Assembly (NCBI RefSeq): GCF_001592225.1
Contig: NZ_BCWN01000017.1
Location: 1-64,000, forward strand
Length of the DNA stretch: 64,000 nt
Source of the DNA: Castellaniella caeni NBRC 101664
GTDB taxonomy: Bacteria > Pseudomonadota > Gammaproteobacteria > Burkholderiales > Burkholderiaceae_B
Direction: 5' to 3'
Shown here in pieces: positions 19,891 through 32,072 of the stretch. The notes below the pieces were generated by a model that saw nothing but the letters and a program-made list of their open reading frames with translations, made no database searches and had not been told where the DNA came from. Position 1 is the stretch's first letter, and every line of letters starts with the position of its first letter. The position numbers and the translations under genes were made by a program.

Positions 19891-19954
19891 GGGCGGCACC
19901 CGATGCGTGACTTTTCGCACTTTGCCGCCGTTCTGGTTGGCAAAGCTATCTTCC
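19874..19954 (+). promoter_or_regulatory. trpGDC attenuator (alternative hairpins)
   Basis: Four segments behave as a classic attenuator. Segment 1, GGTGGCGCCC at 19874-19883 (containing the Trp codons), pairs with segment 2, GGGCGGCACC at 19891-19900, at 9 of 10 positions. Segment 2, GGCGGCA at 19892-19898, can instead pair with segment 3, TGCCGCC at 19923-19929, reinforced by TGCG/CGCA inside. Segment 3, CTTTGCC at 19920-19926, can pair with segment 4, GGCAAAG at 19939-19945. The 2:3 and 3:4 hairpins share bases and exclude each other. The 3:4 stem is followed only by CTATCTTCC, a weak U tract, so termination may be partial or factor-assisted. Confidence 0.7.
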
Positions 19955-20001
19955 CCCTCTGTCTCCAGCGCGGCGGCCTCTGACCAAGGAAATGCTTGAT
20001 C

Positions 20002-20568
20002 ATGAAGCTCCTGATGCTCGACAACTACGACTCCTTTACCTATAACCTGGTGCAGTACTTTGGCGAGCTCGACGTCACTGTGCAGGTGATCCGCAACGAC
20101 CAGATCGACCTCGCGGGGGTCGAGGCCCTCGCCCCCGACCGCATCTGCGTCTCGCCCGGCCCCTGCACGCCCGCCGAGGCCGGCATTTCCATCGACCTCA
20201 TCCGCCACTTCGCCGGGCGCATCCCCATCCTGGGCGTGTGCCTGGGCCACCAGGCCATCGGTGCCGCCTTTGGCGGGCGTATCGTGCGCGCCCAGACGCT
20301 CATGCACGGCAAGGTCTCGGCCATCACGCACACGGGCACCGACGTCTTCGCCGGCCTGCCCTCGCCCTTTGACGTCACCCGCTACCACTCGCTGGCCATC
20401 GAACGCGCCACCCTGCCCGACTGCCTCAGCATCACGGCGCAAACCGCCGATGGCGAAATCATGGGCGTGGCCCACAAGACGCTGCCCGTCTACGGTGTGC
20501 AGTTTCACCCCGAATCGGTGCTCAGCGAGCACGGCCACGCCCTGCTGCGCAACTTCCTCACCCTGTAA
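20002..20568 (+). CDS. trpG: Anthranilate synthase component II (glutamine amidotransferase)
   Basis: 188 aa from the ATG at 20002, where the protein opens [20 protein letters not shown] as usual. It is a class I amidotransferase, with nucleophile in [12 protein letters not shown] and the His-Glu pair in [13 protein letters not shown]. It supplies ammonia to TrpE and may double as PabA. It is the first structural gene of trpGDC and is encoded apart from trpE. trpD starts 28 bases after its stop. Confidence 0.97.
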   Translation: MKLLMLDNYDSFTYNLVQYFGELDVTVQVIRNDQIDLAGVEALAPDRICVSPGPCTPAEAGISIDLIRHFAGRIPILGVCLGHQAIGAAFGGRIVRAQTLMHGKVSAITHTGTDVFAGLPSPFDVTRYHSLAIERATLPDCLSITAQTADGEIMGVAHKTLPVYGVQFHPESVLSEHGHALLRNFLTL

Positions 20569-20596
20569 AAAATCGCCGTCGCCACAAGGATCCCTC

Positions 20597-21631
20597 ATGC
20601 CCCCCATTACCCCCAACGAAGCCCTGGTCCGCTGCATCGAGCACCGTGAAATCTTCCACGACGAAATGCTGCAGCTCATGCGCATGCTGATGCGCGGCGA
20701 AATGTCGCCGCAGCTGGCCAGCGCCCTGCTGATGGGCCTGCGCGTCAAGAAAGAAACCGTGGGCGAAATCACGGCGGCGGCCCAGGTGATGCGCGAATTC
20801 GCCCTGGGCGTCTCCACCCCCTGCCCCGAAGACCTGCTCGACATGTGCGGCACGGGCGGCGACGGCTCGCATACCTTCAACATCTCGACGGCAGCCATGT
20901 TCGTGGCCGCCGCCGGCGGGGTAAAAATCGCCAAACACGGCAACCGCAGCGCCTCGTCCTCATCGGGCAGCGCCGACGTGCTCGAAGCCCTGGGCGTGTG
21001 CATCACGGCCACGCCCGAACAAGTGGCCGAATCCATCGCCGCCACCGGCATCGGCTTCATGTTCGCCCCGGCGCACCATGGCGCCATGAAAAACGTCGCC
21101 GCCGTGCGCCGCGAACTGGGCGTGCGCACCATTTTCAACATCCTGGGGCCGCTCACCAACCCCGCCGACGCCAAAAACCAGCTGATGGGCGTCTTCCACC
21201 CCGACCTCGTCGGCATCCAGGTGCGCGTGCTGCAGCGCCTGGGCTCGCGCCACGTGCTCATCGTGCACGGCAAGGACGGCATGGACGAGGCCTCGCTGGG
21301 CGCGGCCACGCTCATCGGCGAGCTGAAAGACGGCGAGGTGCGCGAATACGAAATCCACCCCGAAGACTTCGGCATGGCCATGGTGTCCAACCGCAGCATC
21401 AAGGTGGCCAACCGCGAAGAATCGGCCCAGCTGGTACGCGCCGCCCTCGACAACACCGCGGGCACGGCGCGCGACATCGTCATCCTGAACGCCGGGCTGG
21501 CGCTGTACGCGGGCAACCGCGCCGACTCCATCCAGCACGGCATCACGCGCGCCGCCGAACTCATTGCCTCTGGCGCTGCGCGCGACAAACTGGAACAATT
21601 CCGTCAGTACACACAAAGGTTCGCAGCATGA
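20597..21631 (+). CDS. trpD: Anthranilate phosphoribosyltransferase
   Basis: 344 aa. It transfers the phosphoribosyl group of PRPP to anthranilate. The ATG at 20597 follows CAAGGATC and gives the expected short helical N terminus. Signature motifs are [41 protein letters not shown] and [11 protein letters not shown]. Its stop overlaps the start of trpC (ATGA), so the two are translationally coupled. Confidence 0.97.
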   Translation: MPPITPNEALVRCIEHREIFHDEMLQLMRMLMRGEMSPQLASALLMGLRVKKETVGEITAAAQVMREFALGVSTPCPEDLLDMCGTGGDGSHTFNISTAAMFVAAAGGVKIAKHGNRSASSSSGSADVLEALGVCITATPEQVAESIAATGIGFMFAPAHHGAMKNVAAVRRELGVRTIFNILGPLTNPADAKNQLMGVFHPDLVGIQVRVLQRLGSRHVLIVHGKDGMDEASLGAATLIGELKDGEVREYEIHPEDFGMAMVSNRSIKVANREESAQLVRAALDNTAGTARDIVILNAGLALYAGNRADSIQHGITRAAELIASGAARDKLEQFRQYTQRFAA

Positions 21632-22419
21632 GCGACATCCTCAAAAAAATCCTGGAAACCAAGCGGGCGGAAGTAGCCACCGCACGCCAGATGCGCAGCG
21701 AGGCCGAACTGCTGCGCGAGGCGCGCAGCCGCCAGGACATCCGCGGCTTCATCCGTGCCCTCGAAGACAAGATCGCCCAGGGCAAGCCCGCCGTCATCGC
21801 CGAAATCAAAAAAGCCTCGCCCTCCAAGGGCGTCATCCGGGCCGACTTCCAGCCCGCCGACATCGCCGCCAGCTACGCCTGCCATGGCGCCGCCTGCCTG
21901 TCGGTGCTCACCGACGTGCAGTACTTCCAGGGCGGCTACGACCACCTGCGCCAGGCGCGCGCGGCCTGCAGCCTGCCGGTGCTGCGCAAAGACTTTCTCA
22001 TCGACCCCTACCAGGTGATCCACGCCCGGGCGCTGGGGGCGGACTGCGTGCTGCTGATCGCCGCGGCCCTGGAGCCCAGCCAGCTGCGCGACCTCGAAGC
22101 CGTGGCCATTGACCTCGGCATGGACGTATTGGTCGAAATCCACGATCGCAACGAACTGGATGCGGCCCTGTCGCTGCAGACACCGCTGCTGGGCATCAAC
22201 AATCGCAATCTGCGCACCTTCCACACGCGCCTGGAAACCACGCTCGACATGCTCAAAGACCTGCCCGACGACAAACGGGTGGTCACCGAAAGCGGCATCC
22301 TGCTGCCCGAAGACGTCGATCGCCTGCGCGCGCACGGCGTGCAGGCGTTTCTGGTGGGCGAAGCTTTCATGCGCGCCGACGAACCCGGTGTGGCGCTGCA
22401 CGAGCTGTTTTTCTCTTGA
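21628..22419 (+). CDS. trpC: Indole-3-glycerol-phosphate synthase
   Basis: 263 aa (beta/alpha)8 enzyme that closes the indole ring. [17 protein letters not shown] at the N terminus, [37 protein letters not shown] and VTESGIL are all in place, including the catalytic Lys and Glu residues. It is monofunctional, with no TrpF domain. It is the last trp gene in the window; trpFBA must lie elsewhere. A HIT-family gene follows directly. Confidence 0.97.
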   Translation: MSDILKKILETKRAEVATARQMRSEAELLREARSRQDIRGFIRALEDKIAQGKPAVIAEIKKASPSKGVIRADFQPADIAASYACHGAACLSVLTDVQYFQGGYDHLRQARAACSLPVLRKDFLIDPYQVIHARALGADCVLLIAAALEPSQLRDLEAVAIDLGMDVLVEIHDRNELDAALSLQTPLLGINNRNLRTFHTRLETTLDMLKDLPDDKRVVTESGILLPEDVDRLRAHGVQAFLVGEAFMRADEPGVALHELFFS

Positions 22420-22420
22420 T

Positions 22421-22909
22421 ATGACCCAGCCCGCCTCCGCCACACCAACCGTTTGCGCTACACCGCCAACCTGCCCACTGTGCCATCTGCCTGCCGGACA
22501 GGTGCTGTGGCAAGACGCCCAGCTGAGCGTCATTCGCGTCGATGACACGGCATTCCCAGGCTATCTGCGCGTCATCTGGCACGATCACGTGCCCGAGATG
22601 AGCGACCTGGGTGCCGCCGAGCGCGCGCACCTGATGCAGGTGATCCACGTGCTGGAAGTGCAGCAGCGGCATTTTCTGCGGCCCGACAAGATCAACCTGG
22701 CCAGCCTGGGCAACCAGGTGCCCCACCTGCACTGGCATTTGATTCCGCGCTGGCGCGACGACCCCTGCTTTCCCGACGCCATCTGGGCCCCCGCCACGAC
22801 AGACGCCGCCCGGCACACCGCCTGGGCCGCACGCGACCGGCAGCTTCAGCAGCAAGCGCAGCAGCTCTTTGCCGCCATCCCGCAGGCGCTGACCGCGGTC
22901 GGCCCATGA
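22421..22909 (+). CDS. HIT-family nucleotide-binding protein
   Basis: 162 aa histidine-triad protein with the signature HLHWHLIPRW (H-x-H-x-H), implying a nucleotidyl hydrolase or transferase acting on AMP-type conjugates. Two CPLCHLP cysteines near residues 19-22 resemble those of other bacterial HIT proteins and may bind zinc. The start lies 1 base after the trpC stop, so it is probably on the trpGDC transcript. Linkage to trp does not by itself imply a role in tryptophan synthesis; the substrate is unknown. Confidence 0.9.
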   Translation: MTQPASATPTVCATPPTCPLCHLPAGQVLWQDAQLSVIRVDDTAFPGYLRVIWHDHVPEMSDLGAAERAHLMQVIHVLEVQQRHFLRPDKINLASLGNQVPHLHWHLIPRWRDDPCFPDAIWAPATTDAARHTAWAARDRQLQQQAQQLFAAIPQALTAVGP

Positions 22910-23052
22910 CGCAGGTGCAGCCAGCAAGCGCGTTGTAACAGCGCGGGGCTACGCTTCGCCGTCACTCAGCTCTGGCGTCATTGACCACCCGATCAGCCGC
23001 AAGCAAGCTGCAAAGCCCAGACATTTCATCCTTTCTACCTACTGACACGCTC

Positions 23053-24423
23053 ATGCCCGCAACATCAGCCTCTCCAGAAACCCCGGCGCCAGCGCCCGAA
23101 GCCCTCTCGCGCACGCTTAAGAACCGCCACATCCAGATGATCGCGCTGGGCGGCGCCATCGGCACCGGGCTGTTCTACGGCTCGGCCGCGTCCATCCAGC
23201 TGGTGGGCCCCGGCATCATCCTGTCCTACCTCATCGGCGGCGCCGTGATCTACCTGATCATGCGCATGCTGGGTGAAATGTCCACGCAAGAGCCGGTCTC
23301 CGGTGCCTTCAGCCACTACGCCTACCGTTACTGGGGCGGCTTCGCGGGTTTTCTCTCGGGCTGGAACTACTGGCTGCTGTACATCCTGGTCAGCATGGCC
23401 GAGCTGTCGGCGGTCGGCATCTACGTGGCCTGGTGGCTGCCGGACTTTCCCGCCTGGGCGAGCGCGCTCATCGTGCTGGGGGCCATCACGGCGCTCAACC
23501 TGCTCAACGTCCGCCTGTACGGCGAAAGCGAGTTCTGGCTGGCCTTCATCAAGATCGCCGCCATCATCGGCATGATCATCCTGGGGGTGGCGCTCATCCT
23601 CACGGGACACGACGAGCAATCCAGCGGTATCAGCAATCTGTGGGCGCACGGTGGCTTTCTGCCCAACGGCGTGCACGGCCTGCTGCTGTCGCTGGTGGTG
23701 GTGATGTTTTCATTCGGCGGCACCGAACTCATCGGCATCACGGCGGGCGAGGCCGACGATCCGCGCCGCAGCATCCCCAAGGCGATCAACCAAGTGCTCT
23801 GGCGCATCCTGCTGTTCTACATCGGTGCACTGGCGGTGCTGGTGGTGCTGTACCCCTGGAACGAGATCGGCATGGCGGGCAGCCCCTTCGTGCTGATCTT
23901 CTCGAAGCTGGGCATCCCTGCGGCGCCCGACATCCTCAACCTGGTGGTGCTGACGGCGGCGGTATCGGTCTACAACAGCGGCATGTACAGCAACGGACGC
24001 ATGCTTTATAGCTTGGCGCAGCAGGGCAATGCGCCCAAGGTGTTTCTGCGCCTGGGCAAGCGCCATGTGCCCTGGGTGGGCGTGCTGTTTTCGTCGGCCT
24101 GCACGCTGGTGATCGTGGTGGTCAATTTCCTGGTGCCCGAAGGCGCTTTCATGCGCATCATGGCGGTGGCGACAGCGGCAGCGGCCACGACGTGGATGAT
24201 GATCGTGCTGGTGCATTTGAAGTTCCGCCGGGCGCACGCGGTCTCCGAGCTGCATTTCCCCTCCCCGGCGTTTCCCTGGGCCAATTATGTCTGCGCGGCC
24301 TTTCTGGTGCTGCTGGTGGGTCTGATGACGCAGCTCGACGACACCCGCCCCGCCGTCTACGTGCTGCCAGTGTGGCTGCTGGTGTTGTACGTGGGCTATA
24401 AAACAGCGCAGCGGCGGGGGTGA
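23053..24423 (+). CDS. Aromatic amino acid permease (AroP/PheP-like)
   Basis: Inner-membrane transporter of the amino acid-polyamine-cation superfamily, 456 aa from the ATG at 23053, almost the same length as E. coli AroP. It has about twelve TM segments. TM1 reads HIQMIALGGAIGTGLFYGSA, and IRLYGESEFWLAFIKI-type and FSFGGTELIGITAGEADDP motifs follow, as in AroP, PheP and CycA. The upstream TTG at 22981 would add a 24-residue tail. Location after the trp genes fits aromatic substrates, but GABA, proline or others cannot be excluded. Its stop codon lies within the left arm of a long inverted repeat. Confidence 0.85.
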   Translation: MPATSASPETPAPAPEALSRTLKNRHIQMIALGGAIGTGLFYGSAASIQLVGPGIILSYLIGGAVIYLIMRMLGEMSTQEPVSGAFSHYAYRYWGGFAGFLSGWNYWLLYILVSMAELSAVGIYVAWWLPDFPAWASALIVLGAITALNLLNVRLYGESEFWLAFIKIAAIIGMIILGVALILTGHDEQSSGISNLWAHGGFLPNGVHGLLLSLVVVMFSFGGTELIGITAGEADDPRRSIPKAINQVLWRILLFYIGALAVLVVLYPWNEIGMAGSPFVLIFSKLGIPAAPDILNLVVLTAAVSVYNSGMYSNGRMLYSLAQQGNAPKVFLRLGKRHVPWVGVLFSSACTLVIVVVNFLVPEGAFMRIMAVATAAAATTWMMIVLVHLKFRRAHAVSELHFPSPAFPWANYVCAAFLVLLVGLMTQLDDTRPAVYVLPVWLLVLYVGYKTAQRRG

Positions 24424-24606
24424 TGAAGGGGGGCTGGGGCGAACACATATGGGGCGCCGCATGCTTCCGAAGGGAGGCCGGGGGCAGTCGGCGCCCTCGA
24501 TCGGCCCGCAGGGACGATATAGGGCGCCGCCCGGCCGGACGAGGAAGATGCGGGCAGCCCGACCGCAGGGAGGGCCGCCGAATTGGACGCCCCAGCCCCC
24601 TTCATC
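24421..24606. repeat. 186-bp element bounded by a 20-bp inverted repeat
   Basis: The left arm (24421-24441) and right arm (24587-24606) are reverse complements except for one extra G; both read TGATGAAGGGGG at the outer end and CTGGGGCG inside. The interior has more symmetry: GCATGCTTCC near 24462 against GGAAGATGC near 24542, and a directly repeated GGGCGCCGC preceded by ATAT (near 24448 and 24520). The left arm contains the permease stop codon. It resembles a MITE or a long-range hairpin; no transposase is present. Confidence 0.6.
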
Positions 24607-24690
24607 ACCTCCGCAGCGGATCAAGAACGCAATCTCCGCTGCAGATCAAGCGCTCCCCCCCGCAGGAGTGCGCCCCTATCGGGCGCACCT

Positions 24691-24721
24691 AAAAAAAAGG
24701 CGCCCCCTGCGGAGCGCCCTT
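24691..24721 (-). terminator. Rho-independent terminator of the atp operon
   Basis: Read on the minus strand, GGGCGCTCC, a GCA loop and GGGGGCGCC form a stable stem followed by eight T (24698-24691). It lies 18 bases past the atpC stop. A second stem, GTGCGCCC (24668-24675) with GGGCGCAC (24681-24688), follows without a T run. The remaining sequence from 24607 to 24667 shows nothing recognisable. Confidence 0.88.
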
Positions 24722-24738
24722 TCTGTCACATAGAAAAA

Positions 24739-25164
24739 TCAGTGTGACGTCCGTTTGTGGCTGAACTTGCGTGCCGCCGCGGCTTGCGCCGCCAGCATCG
24801 CGAGTTCGGCCTCGACCACGGCGAGGTCGGCCTTGTCTTTCGTGTTGCGCAAGGCTTCTTCGGCGCGCTCGCGCGCCTTGACCGCCTTGGCCTCGTCCAG
24901 ATCCGCTGCGCGGATGGCGGTGTCGGACAACACTGTCACCGCGTGCGGCTGCACTTCGAGAATGCCGCCCGCCACGAAAATGTTTTCTTCCGAACCGTCT
25001 TCACGCTTGATTTTCAGCGTGCCCGGACGAATGCGTGAAATCAGCGGAGTATGCCCCGGCAGGATACCGAGGTCTCCCGATTCACCCGGCAAGGCGATGA
25101 ACGTCGCCTCACCCGAGTAAATCGAAGCCTCCGCACTGACCACTTCGATGTGAAGAGTCGCCAT
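24739..25164 (-). CDS. atpC: ATP synthase epsilon subunit
   Basis: 141 aa F1 central-stalk subunit that couples rotation and restrains ATP hydrolysis. The protein opens [20 protein letters not shown] and has the [20 protein letters not shown] segment of the beta-sandwich, then two C-terminal helices. The ATG at 25164 is chosen over a TTG six bases upstream. It is the last gene of the atp operon, 9 bases after atpD. Confidence 0.97.
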   Translation of the reverse strand: MATLHIEVVSAEASIYSGEATFIALPGESGDLGILPGHTPLISRIRPGTLKIKREDGSEENIFVAGGILEVQPHAVTVLSDTAIRAADLDEAKAVKARERAEEALRNTKDKADLAVVEAELAMLAAQAAAARKFSHKRTSH

Positions 25165-25173
25165 GTGCAATCC

Positions 25174-26640
<1,467 letters not shown>

Positions 26641-27540
26641 TCAGACTGCGGCAGCGCCGCCCACGATTTCCGAAATTTCCTTGGTGATGGCTGCCTGACG
26701 GGTCTTGTTGTAGACCAGTTGCAGATCGCCAATGACTTTCTTGGCGTTGTCAGAAGCCGCCTTCATGGCCACCATCCGCGCCGACTGCTCGCTGGCCATG
26801 TTTTCCGCCACAGCCTGGTACACCAGGCCTTCGACGTAGCGCATCAGCAGCTCGTCGATGACCGCCTGCGAGTCGGGCTCGTAGAGGTAATCCCAGCCGT
26901 ACTGCGTCTCGAGCGTGTCGTCTTCCTGGGCACCCGCCTGGAAGGGGTCTTCGAGGCCGGAGGGCAGCGGCAGCAAGCGGATGAAGCTGGGGTCTTGCTT
27001 CATGGTGTTCACGAAGCGGCTGGTTGCCAGGTATACCGCATCGACCTTGCCATTGACGAAGTCATCGATCTGCGCCTTGATGGCGCCGATGAGGCGTTCG
27101 AGGTTGGGCGCATCGCCCAGCTGCACCTCGGACGAGACGACGTTGACACCCACGCGGTTGAGCAGCCCCAGGCCCTTGGAGCCCAGCGCCGTGGCCTGCA
27201 CCCGGATGCCCTGGTGCTCGAATTCCTTGATCTGCGCCAAGACCAGGCGCGAGATGTTGGTATTCAGGCCGCCGCACAGGCCTTTGTCGGTGGTGACCAG
27301 AACCACGCCCACCGCCGAGAGCTTGGCGCGCTCGACCATGTAGGGGTGCGTGTAGTCCGGGTTCGCCTGCATCAGGTGTGCAGCAATCGCGCGAACCTTG
27401 GTGGCGTAGGGGCGGCCCGCCCGCATGCGATCTTGCGCCTTGCGCATTTTCGATGCGGCGACCATCTCCATCGCCTTGGTGATCTTGCGCGTGTTTTGCA
27501 CGCTCTTGATCTTGGTTCTAATTTCCTTGATTCCGGCCAT
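26641..27540 (-). CDS. atpG: ATP synthase gamma subunit
   Basis: 299 aa rotor shaft of F1. The N-terminal coiled-coil helix, [20 protein letters not shown], and the C-terminal helix with [20 protein letters not shown] match the family. Length and position between atpA and atpD are standard. Confidence 0.98.
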   Translation of the reverse strand: MAGIKEIRTKIKSVQNTRKITKAMEMVAASKMRKAQDRMRAGRPYATKVRAIAAHLMQANPDYTHPYMVERAKLSAVGVVLVTTDKGLCGGLNTNISRLVLAQIKEFEHQGIRVQATALGSKGLGLLNRVGVNVVSSEVQLGDAPNLERLIGAIKAQIDDFVNGKVDAVYLATSRFVNTMKQDPSFIRLLPLPSGLEDPFQAGAQEDDTLETQYGWDYLYEPDSQAVIDELLMRYVEGLVYQAVAENMASEQSARMVAMKAASDNAKKVIGDLQLVYNKTRQAAITKEISEIVGGAAAV

Positions 27541-27592
27541 TGAACTATTCCCTTGGGCTGACCGGGACGCCTAACGGCACCCCGGCTGCAAC

Positions 27593-29134
27593 TTAAAACG
27601 TGCCGTGCTTCTTGAACTCTTGGATGGCGGCGCCCAGCGCGGCGTCGTCTTCCTTGGACAGTTCTTTCACGTCTTCGATGCGCTGGATCAGGGCTTCGTG
27701 CTTGGCCTTGAGGTGGTCTTTCAGGGCCTTTTCGAACTTCAGCACCTGGGCCACTTCGAGGTCGTCGAGGTAGCCGTTGTTCACCGCGTACAGGGCCACG
27801 GCGAGTTCCCAGACCTGCTGCGGCTGGTACTGCGGCTGCTTGAGCAGTTCAACCACGCGCTTGCCGCGTTCGAGCTGGCGACGGGTAGCGTCGTCGAGGT
27901 CGGAGGCAAACTGAGCGAAAGCGGCCAGTTCGCGGTACTGAGCCAAGTCGGTACGGATACCGCCCGAGAGCTTCTTGACGACCTTGGTCTGGGCCGAACC
28001 GCCCACGCGCGACACCGAGATACCGGCGTTGATGGCGGGACGGATACCGGCGTTGAACAGGTCGGTTTCAAGGAAGATCTGGCCGTCGGTAATGGAGATG
28101 ACGTTGGTCGGCACGAAGGCGGAGACGTCGCCCGCCTGGGTTTCGATGATCGGCAGCGCGGTGAGCGAGCCGGTCTTGCCCTTGACTTCACCCTTGGTGA
28201 ACTGTTCGACGTAGTGCGCATTGACGCGCGCGGCGCGTTCGAGCAGGCGCGAGTGCAGGTAGAACACGTCGCCAGGGTAGGCTTCACGCCCGGGAGGACG
28301 GCGCAGCAGCAGCGACACCTGGCGATAGGCCCAGGCCTGCTTGGTGAGGTCGTCGTAGACGATGAGGGCGTCTTCGCCGCGGTCGCGGAAGTATTCGCCC
28401 ATCGTGCAGCCCGAGTAGGCAGCCAGGTACTGCATGGCGGCCGATTCGGACGCGGCGGCGGCCACGACGATGGTGTATTCCATGGCGCCGTGCTCTTCGA
28501 GCTTGCGCACCACGTTGTTGATGGTGGACGCCTTCTGGCCAATGGCGACGTACACGCAGGTGACGCCCTTGCCCTTCTGGTTGATGATGGTGTCCACGGC
28601 CACGGCGGTCTTGCCGGTCTGGCGGTCACCGATGATCAGCTCGCGCTGGCCACGGCCGATAGGCACCATGGAGTCGATGGCCTTCTGGCCGGTCTGCATC
28701 GGCTGCGACACCGACTGACGCGCAATCACGCCCGGCGCGACTTTCTCGATGACGTCGGTCTGCTTGGCGTTGATGGGGCCCTTGCCGTCGATGGGGTTAC
28801 CCAGCGCATCGACCACGCGGCCTTTGAGCTCGGGGCCGACCGGCACGGCCAGAATGCGGCCCGTAGTCTTGACGGAGTCGCCTTCGGACACGCCGATGTA
28901 GTCACCCAGCACCACGGCGCCGACGGAGTCGCGCTCGAGGTTGAGGGCCAGGCCGAAGCGGTTGTTGGGGAATTCGAGCATTTCGCCCTGCATCACGTCG
29001 GACAGGCCGTGGATGCGGGTAATACCGTCGGTCACGGACACCACCGTACCCTGGGTACGGACGTCGGTGGACGCGCCCATGCCTTCAATGCGGCTCTTCA
29101 GCAGTTCGCTGATCTCGGACGGGTTAAGTTGCAT
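27593..29134 (-). CDS. atpA: ATP synthase alpha subunit
   Basis: 513 aa regulatory nucleotide-binding F1 subunit. It opens [20 protein letters not shown]; the P loop is [11 protein letters not shown], and the alpha-signature is [17 protein letters not shown]. It lies between atpH and atpG with short spacers (36 and 52 bases). Confidence 0.98.
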   Translation of the reverse strand: MQLNPSEISELLKSRIEGMGASTDVRTQGTVVSVTDGITRIHGLSDVMQGEMLEFPNNRFGLALNLERDSVGAVVLGDYIGVSEGDSVKTTGRILAVPVGPELKGRVVDALGNPIDGKGPINAKQTDVIEKVAPGVIARQSVSQPMQTGQKAIDSMVPIGRGQRELIIGDRQTGKTAVAVDTIINQKGKGVTCVYVAIGQKASTINNVVRKLEEHGAMEYTIVVAAAASESAAMQYLAAYSGCTMGEYFRDRGEDALIVYDDLTKQAWAYRQVSLLLRRPPGREAYPGDVFYLHSRLLERAARVNAHYVEQFTKGEVKGKTGSLTALPIIETQAGDVSAFVPTNVISITDGQIFLETDLFNAGIRPAINAGISVSRVGGSAQTKVVKKLSGGIRTDLAQYRELAAFAQFASDLDDATRRQLERGKRVVELLKQPQYQPQQVWELAVALYAVNNGYLDDLEVAQVLKFEKALKDHLKAKHEALIQRIEDVKELSKEDDAALGAAIQEFKKHGTF

Positions 29135-29170
29135 GGTAAGACTCCTGGAATCCTAGTGTGTGGCGCGCCA

Positions 29171-29710
29171 TCATGCGGCCAGCGTGTCGCGCAGGGTAGC
29201 CAGCCGGGCCTGCACGGAAGTGTCGAGCACATGATCGCCCACGGCGACGCGCACCCCGCCGATCAGTTCCGGGTCAACCGTCACTTGCGACTTCAGTTTG
29301 AGGCCGAACTTGCGCTCCAGACTTTGCAGCAAGCCAGCCACCTGGGCGTCATCCAGCGGAAAGGCGCTGGTGATCTGCGCCAGCGCCGTGCCTTCGAGCT
29401 GATTGCGCAGCAGTTCGAATTGCTCGGCGATCTGCGGCATGACCTGGATGCGGCCGTTTTCCACGACCAGCGCAAGCAGGTTGGCCGCCTGCTCGGGCAG
29501 GGCCTGCGGCACCAGGCTGGTGAGCAGCTGGATACGCTGTGCGTCGTTCAGACGCGGATCGCCCATGGATTCGAGCACGTCGGGCAGGCTCGACACCTGG
29601 GCCAGCAGCGACAGAATGTCGGACCATGTCTGCAGCCCCTGCGCGTCATCGCGCACGGCTTCAAACAGGGCCTCGGCATAGGGTCGTGCGATAGTAGACA
29701 GTTCAGCCAT
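29171..29710 (-). CDS. atpH: ATP synthase delta subunit
   Basis: 179 aa peripheral-stalk subunit. It opens [20 protein letters not shown] and ends with the family's [20 protein letters not shown] region. The ATG at 29710 is preferred to the GTG three bases upstream. It starts 12 bases after the atpF stop. Confidence 0.97.
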   Translation of the reverse strand: MAELSTIARPYAEALFEAVRDDAQGLQTWSDILSLLAQVSSLPDVLESMGDPRLNDAQRIQLLTSLVPQALPEQAANLLALVVENGRIQVMPQIAEQFELLRNQLEGTALAQITSAFPLDDAQVAGLLQSLERKFGLKLKSQVTVDPELIGGVRVAVGDHVLDTSVQARLATLRDTLAA

Positions 29711-29722
29711 CACGCGTCCTGA

Positions 29723-30193
29723 TCAGAGTTGCGCCTTGAGCTGATCGAGCAGATCAGCGTGCGCCTTGGCATCGACCTCACGGCGCAGGATTTGTTCGGC
29801 ACCCTTGACGGCCAGCACGGCCACTTCGGCACGCAGGCTTTCGCGAGCGCGCTGGGCTTCTTGCGCAGCGTCCTGGCGAGCCTGTGCAACGATGCGGGCC
29901 TTTTCGGCCTCGGCTTCACGACGGGCTTCGTCGATGAGAGCCGCGGCCTGCTTTTCAGCTTCGGCCAGACGCGCGTGGTTTTCCGTCTTGGAGGCAGCTT
30001 CGATCAAACTGACACGGGCCTGAGCCTGGGCCAGATCGGCCTTGCCCTTTTCGGCGGCAGCCAGACCGTCGGCGATTTTCTGGCGACGATCATCGATTGC
30101 CTTCGTCATGGGCGGCCAGATGAATTTCATCGTAAACCAGCCCAGAACGAAAAACACGATCATCTGGAAAAAGAGAGTCGCGTTTAAATTCAC
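29723..30193 (-). CDS. atpF: ATP synthase b subunit
   Basis: 156 aa. One N-terminal membrane helix ([20 protein letters not shown]) is followed by a long Ala/Glu/Lys/Arg-rich helix that forms the peripheral stalk. The first half is typical of b subunits ([20 protein letters not shown]). Confidence 0.97.
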   Translation of the reverse strand: MNLNATLFFQMIVFFVLGWFTMKFIWPPMTKAIDDRRQKIADGLAAAEKGKADLAQAQARVSLIEAASKTENHARLAEAEKQAAALIDEARREAEAEKARIVAQARQDAAQEAQRARESLRAEVAVLAVKGAEQILRREVDAKAHADLLDQLKAQL

Positions 30194-30324
30194 GGTCGTT
30201 TCCCTAATTTACCCACTCGTGCCTTGCAGCAAACCTGCAAGGCACCAAACCTGGCCTGCCCCGGCGCGCGGCGCGCCCGGACAAGCCCCTGGCCCACCCC
30301 GGTGGAGCAGGCCTCGCGCCGCGA

Positions 30325-30594
<270 letters not shown>

Positions 30595-30667
30595 TTAGTC
30601 AGAAAATCAAAAACCAGAATGAGGGCAAGCCCTGCCAACCCGCCCGGTGAATGCCGGGCGGATCATC

Positions 30668-31546
30668 TTAGTGGCCTTCGTGTGCTAGCCCGATGTACAC
30701 CAGGGTCAGCATCATGAAGATGTACGCCTGCAGCAGCACGATCAGGATATGGAAGATCGCCCACGCCGAGCCGGCCAGCACGTGCCCGAAAGCGAGACTG
30801 ACGCTGGTTGCATCAAACCCGGCCCAGGCACCCCCCAGCAAGGCGATCAGCATGAACAGCAGTTCGCCCGCATACATATTGCCGAATAGCCGCATGCCCA
30901 GAGAGACGGTCTTGGCGACGTATTCGATGAGATTCAGCAGCAGATTGAACGGCGCCAGCACGATGGCACCGATGCCGTGCGCGTGGAACGGCGCGGTGAA
31001 AAGCTCTTTGACGAAGCCGCCGGTGTGCTTGATCTTGATGCCGTAGTACAGCGTCAGCAGCAGCACGCCCAGCGACATGCCCATGGGCACGTTGAGGTCG
31101 GCGGTGGGCAGGATGCGCTGGTAGTACAGCGGATCGGAGTGGTGCGCGCCCAGGCCCGTCATGCGGAAAATCCAGCCCAGCAGATCGACCGGGATGAGGT
31201 CGAGGGCGTTCATGAGCGTGATCCAGAGGAACACGGTCAGCGCCAGCGGCGCGGCGTACAGACGCGATTTTTCGTTGGGAACGATGTTCTTGGCTTCTTC
31301 CTGCACCATGCCCACGAGCATTTCCACCGACATCTGGAAACGTCCGGGGACGTCGGTGGTGGCGCGGCGCGCGGCGCGCCACAGGAAATAGATGACAATG
31401 AGCCCCATCAGGATGGACCAGAACAGCGAGTCGTAGTTGACGACACTGAAGTTCGCAATGATGTCCTGTTTATGCCCGAGGTTGTTCATGTGCACCAGGT
31501 GGTGCTGAATGTATTCGGACTGAGGCGTCGTTACTACATCGCTCAT
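30668..31546 (-). CDS. atpB: ATP synthase a subunit
   Basis: 292 aa stator of the proton channel with five or six membrane helices. The essential Arg lies in [20 protein letters not shown]. The start at 31546 gives [20 protein letters not shown]; an in-frame codon 15 bases upstream is less likely. Confidence 0.97.
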   Translation of the reverse strand: MSDVVTTPQSEYIQHHLVHMNNLGHKQDIIANFSVVNYDSLFWSILMGLIVIYFLWRAARRATTDVPGRFQMSVEMLVGMVQEEAKNIVPNEKSRLYAAPLALTVFLWITLMNALDLIPVDLLGWIFRMTGLGAHHSDPLYYQRILPTADLNVPMGMSLGVLLLTLYYGIKIKHTGGFVKELFTAPFHAHGIGAIVLAPFNLLLNLIEYVAKTVSLGMRLFGNMYAGELLFMLIALLGGAWAGFDATSVSLAFGHVLAGSAWAIFHILIVLLQAYIFMMLTLVYIGLAHEGH

Positions 31547-31572
31547 CGGTAAGCCCTTCAAACGTAATCAAA

Positions 31573-32046
31573 TCATGGCAGGCGGCGCAAGGCCAGCAAC
31601 ACCACATACCCCTTCATGACGCCCAACAGGCCCAGCAGGAAGGCCGGCCACACCAGCCAGCCCGACCAGCGCCACGCCACCAGAACCACGACCCCCGCCA
31701 CTGCCAGCAGCTTGAGGGCCTCGCCCCAGAAAAAGGCGAGTGATCCGGGGCGTTTGGGCCCGAAATACCCCAACAGCAGCCGCAAGGCAAACAAAGTGTT
31801 GGGTACAAAATAGGCCGCCGCCCCTATGAAGGCGGAAGCCCCAGCGTCTTTTCCAGCAACCCCCCAAGCGCCCAGAACAACCAGCAAGGCCATGAAAGCC
31901 TGTGCCGCCAGCGCCCAAAACAGGCCGACCCGCGAACGTCTGGCGATAGCCGCGCGATCCGCATCGCTCAGCACCAGCCTGTCTGTCGCCTGCGGCGCAG
32001 AGGCATCCGACCCATTATTTGAATTGGACGTGGCCTGATCAACCAT
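31573..32046 (-). CDS. atpI: ATP synthase protein I
   Basis: 157 aa. A polar N-terminal 45 residues are followed by four membrane helices (AALAAQAFMALLVVLGAWGV-type, then GAAAYFVPNTLFALRLL, FFWGEALKLLAVAGVVVL and LVWPAFLLGLLGVMKGYVVL, approximate). Position as first gene of atpIBEFHAGDC and topology match AtpI, an assembly factor for the c ring. It starts 26 bases upstream of atpB. Confidence 0.9.
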   Translation of the reverse strand: MVDQATSNSNNGSDASAPQATDRLVLSDADRAAIARRSRVGLFWALAAQAFMALLVVLGAWGVAGKDAGASAFIGAAAYFVPNTLFALRLLLGYFGPKRPGSLAFFWGEALKLLAVAGVVVLVAWRWSGWLVWPAFLLGLLGVMKGYVVLLALRRLP

Positions 32047-32072
32047 GCAAGCAACCGTTCACTACCCGTCTT

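Larger units (their letters stand above)
19434..20001. other. Divergent control region between lldP and trpG
   Basis: 568 bases. The left part holds the lldP promoter and operators. The middle (about 19568-19790) is AT-rich with no credible gene. The right part holds the trpGDC promoter, leader ORF and attenuator listed separately. Confidence 0.7.

Noticed and set aside
19725-19910. 61-residue frame across the trpG upstream region
   Set aside because: It overlaps the promoter and the much better supported Trp leader ORF in another frame, and has no recognisable features.
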